Below are positions 4,000 to 5,078 of a DNA stretch of 5,078 nucleotides, one piece after another. Location of the stretch: positions 1 through 5,078 of the forward strand of contig JBGPJM010000293.1 of assembly GCA_041485385.1 (NCBI GenBank), written 5' to 3'. This DNA is from JBGPJM01 sp041485385 (lineage in GTDB: Bacteria; Planctomycetota; Phycisphaerae; Phycisphaerales; UBA1924). The translations under genes were made by a program, and so were the position numbers. Under the pieces are notes generated by a model. It did not search any database. It worked only from the letters and a program-made list of their open reading frames with translations, and was not told the DNA's origin. Position 1 is the first letter of the stretch; every line of letters starts with the position of its first letter.

Positions 4000-5078
4000 A
4001 TGTCAAAGACTACCGCCAGCCGCTCTCTTCTCGACCCGTCCATCGTCAAGGGCGCGATCGTCTCCGCGCTCGCCAAGCTGAACCCGCGCGAGCAGGTCCG
4101 CAACCCGGTGATGTTCGTGGTCTTCATCGTGAGCATCCTCACCACGGTGCTGTGGGTCCAGGCGCTGGTGGGCAAGGGCGAGGCCCCCGCGGCGTTCATC
4201 GGCTGGGTGTCGGTGTGGCTCTGGTTCACGGTGATCTTCGCCAACTTCGCCGAGGCGATGGCCGAGGGGCGCGGCAAGGCGCAGGCCGCCAGCCTTCGCA
4301 AGGCCCGGCGCGACGTGATGGCCAAGAGGCTCGCGGCGCCGCGCCGGGACGCGCCGGTGACACCGGTCTCCGGGGCCACGCTCCGCAAGGGCGATGTCGT
4401 CCTCGTCGAGGCGGGCGACGTCATCCCCGGCGATGGAGAGGTCATCGAGGGCGTCGCGTCGGTGAACGAGTCGGCCATTACGGGTGAGTCGGCGCCGGTG
4501 ATCCGGGAGGCGGGCGGGGACCGCTCGGCCGTCACGGGCGGCACGATGGTGCTCTCGGACTGGATCGTGGTCCGCGTGGTCGCGAACCCCGGCGAGACGT
4601 TCCTGGACCGGATGATCGCGCTGGTGGAGGGGGCCAAGCGTCAGAAGACGCCCAACGAGATCGCGCTGGACATCCTGCTGGCCAAGCTCACGATCATCTT
4701 CCTGCTGGCGTGCGTGACGCTGCTGCCGTTCTCGATCTACGCGGTGAAGGCGGCGGGGAGCGGGGCGCCGGTGACGGTGACGGTGCTGGTGGCGTTGCTC
4801 GTGTGCCTGATCCCGACGACGATCGGGGGTCTGCTCTCGGCGATCCGGATCGCGGGGATGGACCGGCTGGTGCAGGCCAACGTCATCGCGACGAGCGGGC
4901 GGGCCGTGGAGGCCGCGGGGGATGTGGATGTGCTGCTGCTGGACAAGACCGGGACGATCACGCTGGGCAACCGGCAGGCGACGCAGTTCATCTCGGTGGA
5001 CGGCACGAAGGTGGAGGAGCTGGCGGATGCGGCGCAGCTGGCGTCGCTGGCCGATGAGACGCCCGAGGGCCGGAGCAT
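4000..5078 (+). CDS. kdpB: Potassium-transporting P-type ATPase subunit KdpB, partial (N-terminal 359 residues)
   Basis: KdpB is the catalytic subunit of the KdpFABC pump; it hydrolyses ATP through an aspartyl-phosphate intermediate and drives K+ through KdpA. The frame is open from the ATG at 4000 to the window end, giving 359 codons plus two bases; a full KdpB is about 680-700 residues. Two N-terminal hydrophobic helices (about 36-55 and 64-84) are followed by the actuator domain with GDVIPGDG (139-146) and TGES (161-164). Two more helices come next (about 228-249 and 256-278) with the IPTTIGG motif (271-277), then the phosphorylation motif DKTGT with Asp315 (bases 4942-4944). Ser164 of TGES matches the serine whose phosphorylation inhibits the E. 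coli pump (Ser162). The window ends in the nucleotide-binding domain. The start lies 3 bases after the kdpA stop with only a G-rich stretch (3984-3990) as ribosome site, suggesting coupled translation. kdpC would be expected downstream. Confidence 0.97.
   Translation, partial: MSKTTASRSLLDPSIVKGAIVSALAKLNPREQVRNPVMFVVFIVSILTTVLWVQALVGKGEAPAAFIGWVSVWLWFTVIFANFAEAMAEGRGKAQAASLRKARRDVMAKRLAAPRRDAPVTPVSGATLRKGDVVLVEAGDVIPGDGEVIEGVASVNESAITGESAPVIREAGGDRSAVTGGTMVLSDWIVVRVVANPGETFLDRMIALVEGAKRQKTPNEIALDILLAKLTIIFLLACVTLLPFSIYAVKAAGSGAPVTVTVLVALLVCLIPTTIGGLLSAIRIAGMDRLVQANVIATSGRAVEAAGDVDVLLLDKTGTITLGNRQATQFISVDGTKVEELADAAQLASLADETPEGRS

Noticed and set aside
2340..4487. 715-codon plus-strand frame overlapping kdpA and kdpB
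   Set aside because: It is out of frame with both kdpA and kdpB, Arg/Gly/Ala-rich and without recognisable motifs; it is a shadow frame.

Overview
This window is GC-rich and gene-dense. It looks like bacterial chromosome from a diderm (outer-membrane) organism, because it encodes a signal-peptide-bearing beta-barrel protein ending in Phe. The style of its GcvH (lipoyl motif ESVKTTSDV) and of its KdpA (extended periplasmic loop) reminds me of Planctomycetota such as Phycisphaerae. That assignment is from memory and is only weakly supported.

Layout: (1) At the left edge, on the minus strand, lies the N-terminal part of gcvH, the lipoyl carrier of the glycine cleavage system. It includes the lipoylated lysine and runs off the window. 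(2) A 315-base non-coding stretch (212-526) follows. It contains a perfect ParB-type parS centromere palindrome, TGTTCCACGTGGAACA at 291-306, an imperfect 40-base hairpin at 363-402 followed by TTTT on the plus strand, and a hairpin just past the end of the next gene. (3) A minus-strand gene (527-1669) encodes an outer-membrane beta-barrel/porin-like protein with an unusual N-terminus: a hydrophobic segment precedes the apparent signal peptide. (4) A 277-base divergent intergenic region (1670-1946) holds an 11-bp inverted repeat (1805-1855) and a near-perfect 16-bp palindrome (1875-1890), both candidate control elements. (5) On the plus strand is a tightly packed potassium-uptake operon: a 40-residue single-span membrane protein (1947-2069), kdpF (2066-2158), kdpA (2155-3996) and the first 359 codons of kdpB (4000 to the right edge). 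The first three genes overlap one another by 4 bases (ATGA), and kdpB starts 3 bases after the kdpA stop.

How the genes work together: KdpA is the K+-selective channel-like subunit and KdpB is the P-type ATPase that powers it. KdpF is a small stabilising subunit. KdpC would be expected beyond the right edge, and no kdpD/kdpE genes are visible. The small protein ahead of kdpF is co-transcribed and probably translationally coupled, so it may be an accessory membrane peptide of the transporter. The divergently transcribed barrel protein could provide outer-membrane permeability for the same physiology, but that is inference from position only.

The most interesting items are the parS site, the un-named small protein of the kdp operon, the inverted repeats in the two intergenic regions, and the enlarged periplasmic loop of KdpA. 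I see no mobile element, CRISPR array, tRNA or rRNA, and no clearly new multi-gene system.
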